Below are positions 1 to 6,720 of a stretch of 12,374 bases of DNA, piece by piece. The DNA is from JBPCRW01 sp050996405 (lineage in GTDB: Bacteria > Acidobacteriota > Blastocatellia > Pyrinomonadales > Pyrinomonadaceae). Within the stretch, counting starts at the first letter, position 1. The number at the start of each line of letters is the position of its first letter. The notes beneath the pieces are model-generated. The model saw nothing but the letters and a program-made list of their open reading frames with translations. It was not told the origin of the DNA and made no database searches. The DNA lies in the NCBI GenBank assembly GCA_050996405.1, contig JBPCRW010000273.1:1-12374 (forward strand). The letters are read 5' to 3'. The position numbers were made by a program, and so were the translations under genes.

Positions 1-71
1 TTCCCGGAGTGATGAGTTCGGGAAAAATCGTCGCAAATATGATTGGCAAAGCTGATACAATTACACACTAA
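1..71 (+). CDS. C-terminal fragment of an unidentified plus-strand gene
   Basis: The reading frame that starts at base 3 is open from the window edge and ends at TAA (69-71). It gives about 22 residues, ending SSGKIVANMIGKADTITH. The SGKxxANxI helix pattern resembles the C-terminal helix of several FAD- or NAD-dependent oxidoreductases, but so short a stretch cannot be assigned to a family. No other frame is open through the region: frame 1 stops at once and frame 2 stops after 18 codons. The gene would run in the same direction as mtgA, about 90 bp upstream of it. This could be a chance open frame. Confidence 0.35.
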   Translation, partial: PGVMSSGKIVANMIGKADTITH

Positions 72-73
72 AA

Positions 74-157
74 ATTACGAATTACGAATGAGTTTTCAAA
101 AACGATTGCGAACTTTACAGTTTTACAAATCGTAATTCGTCATTGATAATTCGTAAT
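74..157. repeat. Imperfect inverted repeat of ATTACGAATTACGAAT type
   Basis: The arm at 74-91 (ATTACGAATTACGAATGA) is the reverse complement of 140-157 at 16 of 18 positions. A second nested pair lies inside it: ACGATT (102-107) and AATCGT (128-133). The left arm contains the heptamer ATTACGA twice in tandem, and a relative (AATTACGAAATTA) lies just after the mtgA stop at 924. The transcript could fold into a long hairpin between the upstream gene and mtgA. This looks like a dispersed intergenic repeat; no T-tract follows, so I do not call it a terminator. Confidence 0.55.
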
Positions 158-162
158 TGTTT

Positions 163-924
163 ATGTGGTATTGGACAAAAGTTTTATTTCTCGTTTTGGT
201 CGGCGCGATTATTGTTTGGCTCGGTTATGAAATTATTACCTTTCCGAACATCTCAAAACTCCGCGCCGAAAATCCGCAGACGACATCCTTGATTGAATAT
301 CGTTTGTCGGAAGCTCGCGCAAATGGTCAAGAACCGAAAAAATATCAAATCTGGATGCCGATTGAACAGATTTCCCCGAATCTGCAAAAAGCGGTTTTAG
401 CGGGCGAAGACGCGCGTTTTTTTGAGCATCACGGTTTCGATTGGGACGCGATTCAAAACGCCTGGGACGAAGCGCAAAAGGAAGGCGAAAAGGAAGCCAG
501 AGACGAAGGCGATTACGACCCGAACGATTGGATTCCGCCGATGCCGTCGTTTAAACGCGGAGCTTCGACGATTACGCAGCAGCTTGCGAAAAATCTTTAC
601 TTAAGCGAAGAACGCTCGTTTTTGCGAAAGGGGCGCGAAGCCGTTTATACATATTTTCTCGAACGCGATTTATCGAAAAAACGAATTTTGGAAATTTACC
701 TGAACGTTATCGAATGGGGCGACGGCATTTACGGCGCGGAAGCCGCCGCCAGAACTTATTTTAAAAAGTCTGCTTCGGATTTGTCGCCGCCCGAAGCCGC
801 TTACCTTTCGGCAATGATTCCAAGCCCGCTCAACGTTTTCAATCCGAAAAAGAATCCGAAACGTCTCGCCCGCCGCCAGCGCGTCATTCTGCGCGGAATG
901 AATTTCATCAAACTGGCTTACTAA
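163..924 (+). CDS. mtgA: Monofunctional biosynthetic peptidoglycan transglycosylase
   Basis: The product is a GT51-family glycosyltransferase that polymerises lipid II into glycan strands on the outer face of the inner membrane. Starting from ATG 163 it has 253 residues, close to the usual MtgA size, with no transpeptidase domain. One hydrophobic segment (residues 7-25) anchors it. The GT51 motifs follow in order: EDARFFEHHG (82-91, first Glu catalytic), GASTITQQLAKNLYL (133-147), RKGRE (155-159, second essential Glu) and EIYLNVIEWGDGIYGAEAAA (177-196). The first two motifs are separated by an acidic, Trp/Pro-containing stretch (about 98-132) that looks longer than in typical MtgA. A TTG at 157 is also in frame but lies in the repeat arm; ATG 163 is preferred, although neither start has a clear Shine-Dalgarno site. 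The gene converges with the pilin block and is probably unrelated to it in function. Confidence 0.93.
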   Translation: MWYWTKVLFLVLVGAIIVWLGYEIITFPNISKLRAENPQTTSLIEYRLSEARANGQEPKKYQIWMPIEQISPNLQKAVLAGEDARFFEHHGFDWDAIQNAWDEAQKEGEKEARDEGDYDPNDWIPPMPSFKRGASTITQQLAKNLYLSEERSFLRKGREAVYTYFLERDLSKKRILEIYLNVIEWGDGIYGAEAAARTYFKKSASDLSPPEAAYLSAMIPSPLNVFNPKKNPKRLARRQRVILRGMNFIKLAY

Positions 925-968
925 ATTACGAAATTAGATTTACGTTTATTTACTATCGATAGATTTTT

Positions 969-2258
969 CTATCCGTCTCCTTTCGGCGGTGTCGGAGTCG
1001 GGGTTGGTGTCGGCACGGGTGTCGGAGTCCGGGTCGGCACAGGCGTTGGTGTCGGCACGGGTGTTGCGGTTGGAACAGGAGTTGGTGTCGGCACGGGCGT
1101 TGGCGTTGGAATCGGTGTCGGGGTCGGCGCGGGTGTCGGTGTCGGTATCGGCGTAACATACGGAGTCGGTCCGACAACCGGCGGTTCGGAGTTACCGTTT
1201 CTATCCTGCGGAACGGGAGCTTCCATAAACTGAACGTTGCGAATGCCGATTTGAGTAGTGCTTTCAAGCTGATGTTTGTCGCCGTCCTGTAATCGATAAG
1301 CGGTCTCGATTATTACCGTCGGTTCAATCATCCGCACTTCCGATTGCTGGTCGGCATCCAGTTGCGTGACGGGCTGTGAAAAAATTAATGTTCCTGTTTC
1401 CGAAGGTTTGGTGACGTATCTGAATTGCAGGCTGATAAGGTGTTCGGCAATCACGCTGTCGCTAAAGGCAGAACCTTTTACGCCGAAAACGCGGCGGATA
1501 AGTTTCCCGTCCGAGTCAACAAAATAATGAACGATATTCATTCTTTTCAAAACCGCGGGACTAGAACCGTAATTTGTGGCGGAAGCTAAAAGTCCGGTCG
1601 GACCCGTTCTGTTAAATCCGAATGAATCGCCGTTTGCCCAGAAAATCTGATTGGCGGAGGTATCCACGCCGGTCACTACGCCGAAAGTTCCCGTTCCGTT
1701 GCTTGAAACATAATAAATTTCTCCGACGCTGAAATCGCCGATTCGCGCTGGCGGAATGTTAATACTTCCGGTGTTGTAGTTGCTCGCGCCGACAGGAACG
1801 TCAATCGCGGCAAAATCCTTGTCTTCGGCGAGCATCGTGATGCGGTCGGTGCGCGGTAAAACGGTGGTCGGCGGCGCAGTTCCTAAAACATTTATTCCGG
1901 CTGGAACATTGTAATCTGAAAGCAGCACGCCGACGTTTATGTAACCGCGACCAGTCGGGTCTAAATCGGCGGCGGAACGGGCAGTCAGATAACTCGTCGC
2001 AAAATTTGTCGGTATCCAGATGTTGGCGATTCCTTTTAGTCCGTCGCCGTCGATTAAAATATCGCGGGTCAGAAATTCCTGCGAATTGCGAAGCCCCTGC
2101 GCGGCATCGGTCATTTGATAATTAGCGTTGGCGGTCGTGATACTGCCGCGCATCAAGGCGAAAGCCGCAGACATAATTATCATCATAACGACCATCGCAA
2201 TAAGCATTTCCATCAACGAAAATCCGGCTTGAAGTTGTTTTTTTCGCAATTCGCTCAT
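969..2258 (-). CDS. PilW/GspJ-like minor pilin with Pro-Thr repeat tail (cassette B)
   Basis: This 429-residue protein has a class III prepilin signal: a basic 12-residue leader ending in Gly12, then mature FSLMEMLIAMVVMM with Glu at +5 and a hydrophobic helix (13-35). PilD-type peptidase elsewhere should cut it, placing it in the inner membrane and then in the fibre. The body matches the PilW-like pilin of cassette A: residues near 210-260 share GD-(S/P)-x-G-x-N, LKR, SDG-x-LIR and (I/V)-(Y/F)-G. Residues 364-429 are almost pure Pro/Thr (PTPTP and PVPTPTP units), ending PPKGDG; the paralog has no such tail. There are no cysteines. The start follows the X-B stop by 16 bp with a weak AGG site. 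It is the last gene of the block and ends 44 bp from the mtgA stop. Fold class is fairly certain; the PilW versus GspJ label is by analogy. Confidence 0.85.
   Translation of the reverse strand: MSELRKKQLQAGFSLMEMLIAMVVMMIIMSAAFALMRGSITTANANYQMTDAAQGLRNSQEFLTRDILIDGDGLKGIANIWIPTNFATSYLTARSAADLDPTGRGYINVGVLLSDYNVPAGINVLGTAPPTTVLPRTDRITMLAEDKDFAAIDVPVGASNYNTGSINIPPARIGDFSVGEIYYVSSNGTGTFGVVTGVDTSANQIFWANGDSFGFNRTGPTGLLASATNYGSSPAVLKRMNIVHYFVDSDGKLIRRVFGVKGSAFSDSVIAEHLISLQFRYVTKPSETGTLIFSQPVTQLDADQQSEVRMIEPTVIIETAYRLQDGDKHQLESTTQIGIRNVQFMEAPVPQDRNGNSEPPVVGPTPYVTPIPTPTPAPTPTPIPTPTPVPTPTPVPTATPVPTPTPVPTRTPTPVPTPTPTPTPPKGDG
972..1169 (-). repeat. Degenerate tandem repeat encoding the Pro-Thr tail
   Basis: On the plus strand this is a run of GGTGT(C/T)GG(C/A/G) units such as GGTGTCGGCACGGGTGT, repeated with small changes. 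On the coding (minus) strand it reads CCnACn codon pairs, giving alternating Pro and Thr with occasional Val, Ile, Ala or Arg. Wobble bases vary (CCG, CCA, CCT, CCC and ACG, ACA, ACC), so the DNA is less regular than the protein. That suggests selection for the peptide rather than a recent slippage expansion. Confidence 0.85.
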
Positions 2259-2274
2259 TTCTAATTACCTGTTT

Positions 2275-5200
2275 TTAGTCGTGCAGTTTCTGGCGGAAAC
2301 CCGTCGCTTGAACGTATTGAAAGAAAGGCGTTCCGGGCGGCAGTTGATTCGGATTAAGAAACGTCTGGTCGAAACTCCAGTTGCGGCGCGGCGGCATATA
2401 AATTATCGACGTGGTATTTTCCCACTGCGAAAGAGCCTGCGTCGAATGATAGAGCGGAACAAAAGAGCCTGCGTAATTCCAGGTTTTTTCCGTTCCGTTC
2501 AGATTCCAAAGCTCCAGAAAACGCGGGAAATTTATGACACCGCCGGAGCGTCTCGAATTAGCGGCATCGCGTCCGGGCGCGGCACTCAAGGCGGAGATAT
2601 TTGTTCCGGCAATGGTTCCAGCGCGAACCGAAGTGCTTTGTGTCACATCGGTTAAATTTTCGTCAGCCATCCGGTAAGGCGTTCCGGTCTGGCTTCGCGC
2701 GGTGCTGCTGCCTTCGGGAAACATCGCGCTCAAACCGTCAAACCAGGTTTTTGAAAGCGGGAAAATTGCGTCGCAGGCGATTGACGCGGGAACTTGCGGT
2801 CCGGTGTAGCCGCCGTCGTTGAGCGTCGAGCCATCTGCGGGAATCGAGGTAATTCCGGTCGTATTATAATTTCCCCAAACATAAATCATATTTTCGGACG
2901 CGACAGTAATTCCTTTGGTCGGCGATAATTTGCCGCTCGCGCCGCTGACGCTCAATCTTTCCCCGTCAAAAAGACGCACCGAACGACGGAAAAAATTTGT
3001 TTGATACGACATCGCGCTCATTCCGATTGTCACGCGATTGCCCGCATTGACAGTCCAGAAATTTCCCGTGTCTGGAATCTCGGAAGTATCGTGCTGCAAA
3101 ATTCCTTTTTTGCTCACGCCGGGCGCGGTCCAGCCGAAATCGATGACATCTTCGCCCGCGTCGAGCGTGCCGTTCGGACCGTAAATGTCTTCGTTATCGA
3201 CCGTGCCGTTCGTAGATTTGTAAGCCGTGCCGTCGCTCAAATATTCGGTTTTGATTTTATCGCCGCGACGGTCGGAAACATACACGACATAACCTTCGTC
3301 GCCTTTGATATTCGCGCTGACGGCGTTCGTTCCCGAAAGTAAATTCGCGTCATAAACGCCGTCGAGCCAGCGCGACAAATTCCGCATATTCAGTTCGACG
3401 ACGCTCGTAATTCCGCGTTCGTAATAGACATTATTTTCCGACAGAGTGCTTCGCACCCAGCCTTCGCGGACGTTATAAACGTTAATCGGGACGATAATAT
3501 TGTAACCGCTCGGCGCGGCTTCGCGGACGATAGTTCCGGCGGGATCGTCGTCCACCGCAGACGGCGCGCCGCTGATAAAATTGCGCGATGCGTCGAGAAA
3601 AGCCGCCGGATTTTTGATTTCGCCGTCGGCAAGCAACTGCGAATTTCTGGTTAAGCTGACTAAATCGAAACCGTTTCCGCTGCGGTCGCGGCTGCCCTGC
3701 ACCGCCGCCGCGAATAACGGACGTTGAAGATAGACGATTCCGTTCGGCTCGCCTTCGGTCACGCCCATACTCAAGATTTGCTGCGTCACGTCAACCGAAG
3801 TGCCGTCGGGCTTGACGATTTCAATCAGAATTCTGCCTTTGATTCCAGAGCCTGACGGAATATAATTTCCGCCGACGTTTTGCGGCACGCCCTTGACTCC
3901 GCGCACCGTCATCGCATTTTGAAGCGCGCCGCCGCTATCTTTTTGCTGAACCGTCACGCCGCTGATTGTTCCGCCGTCGGAAATCATTCGTAAGGTATTC
4001 GTGCCGCCGTTTAAAACCGAAGGCGTAAAGGTTGAAAGCAAAACTCCTTCTCCAGCCGGAATTCCGGCGACGTTTGCCGCGCCGCTGCCCGCCGTTTCGT
4101 CGTCAATAGTTATCCGCACCGTCGCTTTATTCTGGTATCTCGAAGCCGCCAGAATTTCACTGTCCGAAGGAAGCGCGCGCTTGATGATTTCGGCGGGTGA
4201 ATTTCCCTCAAGCTGAAGCGGGATATTTAGTTCGTTCGCGCCGGTCGTGTTTGTCAAAATCTGCCCGCCGTATTGGTCGGCAGTTCCGTTTGCCGGTTTA
4301 ATAGATGTCGCTTCCCAATTCGGATTCGCTACGCCGTTCGGACTGCCCGGATAAAACCCTCGCGTGCCGGGCGTGCTTCCCAGAATATTCGGTCCGCCGA
4401 CCGTGCCGCTGCCGGATTGAACGCTTCCTTTATTAATCTGGACGTTTGTTCCGCCGATGTTAATCCAGACGTTGTCAAATCCGGTCTGGTTATTCGGCTG
4501 CCCGCCGCTGGTCGTCTCGCGCACCAATTCGCCAGCCATCGTCAGACGGTTTAAGAAGGTTATATTCCGCAGCGCGTAAATATTTCCGTTGCTGTGAATT
4601 CGTCCGTTGAACGTCATCGCCGGACCGGGCGTAAATTCCAAATCCTCATTGCTGAAAATTCCAAACTGAAAAAGCGGCACGAGATAATTGTTAAATTCGC
4701 GTTCGAGTTCGACCTGCGTTTTCGTGTAGCGATTGGTCGCCGTCGAAGACATTTTATACGGAATGATAGTCGCGTAAAGACCGGCGAACGCGCCTTCGGG
4801 AATGTTGACACGCGGATAATCGCTGCTCGATAAACCTTGTATCGCCCGCAATTTATCGAGCATTGTCATATCTTCTTCGAGAGTTTGCTGAAAATCGAAA
4901 CCTTCGGTTGCGAGCGCGGCGGGCGGCGAATTTACTATCGTATTCAAATCGGCGGCAGTCGGTCGCATTTTTGTGCGGAACAGATTACTGAAATCGTTCG
5001 TCATTTTTTCCATCGACGAAACCGAAGCGTAAAAAGCCTGGCTGCGCTGCAAATCGCTGGCGGCGATACGAACTTCGGTCGAGGAAAAAGCCAGCGCGGT
5101 CAGAGCGACAACCGACAAAATGGCGACAATGATAATCGCCATCGCCATCGCCACGCCGCGTTCGTTTTTGTTTTCATTTTTTGCAGAAGCCCGCACGGAG

Positions 5201-5283
5201 TAAGGGCGTAAAAAAACACACTTGCTTCGCGCGTGTTTCCGCATTTTTGAAATCTGTTTGTGTTTTCTGAAAAATCTTTTCAT
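2275..5283 (-). CDS. Giant PilX/GspK-like pilin-class protein X-B (cassette B)
   Basis: A 1002-residue protein with a pilin-type N terminus: NERG at 40-43, then the hydrophobic helix VAMAMAIIIVAILSVVAL (44-61). As in PilX and GspK, mature +5 is not Glu. Paralogy to X-A is clear throughout: SQAFYASVSSMEKM (81-94), VPLFQFGIF (202-210), a GRIHSNGNIY segment (227-236), YVVYVSDRRGD (665-675), ITVASENMIYVWGNYNTTGI (792-811), and the tail PPRRNWSFDQTFL (964-976) with LPPGTPFFQ (981-989). Usual PilX proteins are under 250 residues. The leader is 43 residues with 15 Lys/Arg, because a palindromic repeat (5183-5242) is read as codons; ATG 5244 within it has no ribosome site, so 5283 is kept. The mature part has one Cys. 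Likely an extracellular tip subunit of a pilus or pseudopilus; the adhesive or ligand role is inferred. Confidence 0.82.
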   Translation of the reverse strand: MKRFFRKHKQISKMRKHARSKCVFLRPYSVRASAKNENKNERGVAMAMAIIIVAILSVVALTALAFSSTEVRIAASDLQRSQAFYASVSSMEKMTNDFSNLFRTKMRPTAADLNTIVNSPPAALATEGFDFQQTLEEDMTMLDKLRAIQGLSSSDYPRVNIPEGAFAGLYATIIPYKMSSTATNRYTKTQVELEREFNNYLVPLFQFGIFSNEDLEFTPGPAMTFNGRIHSNGNIYALRNITFLNRLTMAGELVRETTSGGQPNNQTGFDNVWINIGGTNVQINKGSVQSGSGTVGGPNILGSTPGTRGFYPGSPNGVANPNWEATSIKPANGTADQYGGQILTNTTGANELNIPLQLEGNSPAEIIKRALPSDSEILAASRYQNKATVRITIDDETAGSGAANVAGIPAGEGVLLSTFTPSVLNGGTNTLRMISDGGTISGVTVQQKDSGGALQNAMTVRGVKGVPQNVGGNYIPSGSGIKGRILIEIVKPDGTSVDVTQQILSMGVTEGEPNGIVYLQRPLFAAAVQGSRDRSGNGFDLVSLTRNSQLLADGEIKNPAAFLDASRNFISGAPSAVDDDPAGTIVREAAPSGYNIIVPINVYNVREGWVRSTLSENNVYYERGITSVVELNMRNLSRWLDGVYDANLLSGTNAVSANIKGDEGYVVYVSDRRGDKIKTEYLSDGTAYKSTNGTVDNEDIYGPNGTLDAGEDVIDFGWTAPGVSKKGILQHDTSEIPDTGNFWTVNAGNRVTIGMSAMSYQTNFFRRSVRLFDGERLSVSGASGKLSPTKGITVASENMIYVWGNYNTTGITSIPADGSTLNDGGYTGPQVPASIACDAIFPLSKTWFDGLSAMFPEGSSTARSQTGTPYRMADENLTDVTQSTSVRAGTIAGTNISALSAAPGRDAANSRRSGGVINFPRFLELWNLNGTEKTWNYAGSFVPLYHSTQALSQWENTTSIIYMPPRRNWSFDQTFLNPNQLPPGTPFFQYVQATGFRQKLHD
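5183..5242. repeat. REP-like palindromic repeat, copy 2 (inside X-B coding sequence)
   Basis: The 22-nt arms at 5183-5204 (starts GCAGAAGCCCGCACG) and 5221-5242 (ends GCGTGTTTCCGC) are reverse complements at 16 of 22 positions, with a 16-nt A-rich loop. Both ends match the element at 9586-9680 in inverted orientation: GCxGAAGCCCGCACGxAGTAAG at one end and CTTxCTTCGxGCGTGTTTCCGC at the other. Here it lies wholly within the X-B open reading frame and encodes roughly leader residues 15-34. Confidence 0.8.
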
Positions 5284-5318
5284 CTTCCCGACCGCCTTTT
5301 TGCTCTCTGAAAAAAAAT

Positions 5319-5897
5319 TTATCGCGTGACGCGAACTTCGTCGTTTAGATAACTGACCGCCGTCAATTCGCCGATATTTCCGCCCGATGAAAAATAATGA
5401 ATTTTAACTTCGACTTTTTTTAATGAATCCGTAAGAGTCGTAATTGTAATTTGTCGCTGATAACCACTGCGGACAAGTGCCGGATTATCGAAATCGTCCG
5501 CCGTGCCGAATGCGCCGTCCGCGCCCGGGTCGCGCAAATCGTCGGCTGTGCCGTCCACGCCGTCCGGTCCCGGATTGAGCGAAATCGGCTGAAAGCCCGT
5601 CATAAATCCCGTAAAAGTATTTACAGACTTTGAATTATCGACGCTGCCAACATTGGCGATTTGATTAAAATCGAGCCGCCGCGTGTTTCGCAGCGAATCG
5701 ATTTCTTCAATCTCTCCGGTCGCAATCAATTTCGCGTTGGTCACGTTGCGGCTAATCGCGCTGAATTTCAGGGCGTAAGTGATGGCGGCGGCAGTTCCGA
5801 TAAGCCCGATAGTGATGATAAAAATAGCGGCGACGGCTTCGAGCAGCGAAAAGCCTTGTTCGTTTTTTCTTTTCTGCGTCCGACTTTTATTCGACAT
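5319..5897 (-). CDS. PilV/GspI-like minor pilin (cassette B)
   Basis: A 192-residue prepilin. Its basic 15-residue leader ends KNEQG, followed by mature FSLLEAVAAIFIITIGLIG with Glu at +5. Alignment with the cassette A PilV-like protein is direct: FMTGF (98-102), GYQRQI (145-150), and a final beta region with KVEVKIHYF. Two Asp/Gly-rich loops, GPDGVDGTADD (110-120) and GADGAFGTADD (125-135), sit where the paralog has one, followed there by a Cys pair; this protein has no Cys. ATG 5897 overlaps the upstream pilin stop by 11 bp (5887-5897) and is preceded by GGGAG at 8 nt, so translation is probably coupled. Predicted role: I/PilV position of the initiation and tip complex. PilV versus GspI naming is by order and size. 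Confidence 0.85.
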   Translation of the reverse strand: MSNKSRTQKRKNEQGFSLLEAVAAIFIITIGLIGTAAAITYALKFSAISRNVTNAKLIATGEIEEIDSLRNTRRLDFNQIANVGSVDNSKSVNTFTGFMTGFQPISLNPGPDGVDGTADDLRDPGADGAFGTADDFDNPALVRSGYQRQITITTLTDSLKKVEVKIHYFSSGGNIGELTAVSYLNDEVRVTR

Positions 5898-6483
5898 AAG
5901 CGTTGACTCCCGAACTGTATCGCCAAATTTTTACTCTGCCGCCCGCGCCTAAAACCGAAACGGCAAAAGCGGTGTCCGACGGAGTTTTCGGGTCGTAGAA
6001 AAACAACGCCCGATTTTGCGGAACGTTGCTCGAATTGCTGACCGAACCGTCCGGCTGATATTGAATTTCGACGAAATTTGAGGCGAGCGCGGTCAGATTC
6101 GAGCCGTCGCCGAGAGCCGCGACCGGCGCGTCCGACGGACGACCATAAACTATTTCATCGGCAGTTAAACCATCGCCGTTCATCGGCATAATCGGATTTT
6201 TCGCATCGCCCAGCGCGCCGAAATTTCCGCCATAGACAATCATCGCCTTTTGCGTGTCGTCGTAGCGAAAAGTAATCGCCGTGCGCTGCGACATCGCCTC
6301 CTGCCGCGTGTCGCGCAAGGTAGCGGAAATTTGCCGCTGCAACCCCGAAAAACGAAACAATCGCCGTGATGAAATAACCTGCGGCAACGCCAGCACGACG
6401 ACAATCGCAATCACCAGCAAAACTACGACCAGTTCCGCCAGCCCAACTCCTTTTTGATTTTTGTTTCCCTGTTTATTCGACAT
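5887..6483 (-). CDS. GspH/FimT-like minor pilin (cassette B)
   Basis: A 198-residue prepilin when started at ATG 6483. An in-frame TTG at 6489 would add two residues; neither has a clear ribosome site. The leader ends NQKG (Gly12), then mature VGLAELVVVLLVIAIVVVLA: Val rather than Phe at +1, Glu at +5. After the helix comes the ISSRRLFRF/SATLRDTRQEAMSQR segment typical of GspH/FimT proteins, where an amphipathic helix with R(Q/A)EAxxQR precedes the beta domain. The C terminus (VLGAGGRVKIWRY) mirrors the IVGSSGSVRMWEY end of the cassette A paralog. There is no Cys. It is the first gene of cassette B, directly after the AT-rich spacer, and overlaps the PilV-like gene. Likely the H/FimU-type adaptor joining the tip complex to the shaft. 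Confidence 0.86.
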   Translation of the reverse strand: MSNKQGNKNQKGVGLAELVVVLLVIAIVVVLALPQVISSRRLFRFSGLQRQISATLRDTRQEAMSQRTAITFRYDDTQKAMIVYGGNFGALGDAKNPIMPMNGDGLTADEIVYGRPSDAPVAALGDGSNLTALASNFVEIQYQPDGSVSNSSNVPQNRALFFYDPKTPSDTAFAVSVLGAGGRVKIWRYSSGVNAYVE

Positions 6484-6489
6484 ACTCAA

Positions 6490-6668
6490 TTTTAAACGAC
6501 AGAAATTGTGAATGATTTTATACTCTGCAAGTTATCAACTACGAATAACAATGTTTTTCCAAAAAAATAATTGTTTTACAAAATGTTTTTTAAATTTTCC
6601 AATGATTTTATTTTGAGAACGAGAGATTATTTTTTGCGGATGAGTTTTGTTGAGGAAAAAGTTTCGAA
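6490..6668. other. AT-rich intergenic spacer between pilin cassettes
   Basis: No plausible gene lies here. The stretch is markedly A/T-rich compared with its neighbours and contains several short direct repeats: AATGATTTTAT at 6511-6521 and 6601-6611, and AATGTTT at 6550-6556 and 6582-6588. With the hairpin at 6669-6711 it separates the two cassettes, and it is the only sizeable place for a promoter and control sites of cassette B. Confidence 0.7.
6517..6522 (-). promoter_or_regulatory. Possible -10 element for cassette B
   Basis: The minus strand reads GAGTATAAAAT here, with TATAAA matching the -10 consensus at 5 of 6. It lies 33 nt upstream of ATG 6483, so an untranslated leader of roughly 25-30 nt would result. 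No good -35 lies 16-18 nt upstream (TTCGTA at 17), so this rests on the -10 alone. Confidence 0.35.
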
Positions 6669-6711
6669 TCGAATGGAGAAATAAGCCGCTAAAACTTATT
6701 TCTCCATTCGA
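6669..6711 (-). terminator. 17-bp perfect hairpin after X-A
   Basis: Arms 6669-6685 (TCGAATGGAGAAATAAG) and 6695-6711 pair perfectly over 17 bp with a 9-nt loop. It begins 10 nt after the X-A stop (6721). On the minus strand the stem is followed by TTCGAAACTTTTTCC, so the T-run is displaced by about 8 nt; on the plus strand TTTTAG follows directly. It is most simply the end of the cassette A transcript or a 3' stabilising hairpin, but the T-run is not canonical. Confidence 0.6.
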
Positions 6712-6720
6712 TTTTAGTTA

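Noticed and set aside
953..973. Possible terminator: CTATCGATAG palindrome and GATAG-ATTTTT-CTATC hairpin after mtgA
   Set aside because: The stem is only 5 bp and A/T-rich and overlaps the W-B stop codon; too weak to call.
975..1160. CRISPR-like regular repeat spacing
   Set aside because: Units are short, contiguous and degenerate, with no spacers; the DNA encodes a Pro-Thr tail.
953..1267. Minus-strand open frame rich in Arg/His/Pro repeats
   Set aside because: It is the shifted frame of the Pro-Thr repeat DNA of W-B; its composition follows from the repeat, and it has no independent start site.
2281..5211. Several plus-strand open frames of 70-124 codons opposite X-B
   Set aside because: They lie fully within the well-supported X-B gene, are antisense shadows of GC-biased codons and show no family features.
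5183..5283. Possible frameshift or assembly error at the X-B start
   Set aside because: The frame stays open through the repeat and joins a normal prepilin cleavage site, so an in-frame repeat insertion explains the long leader.
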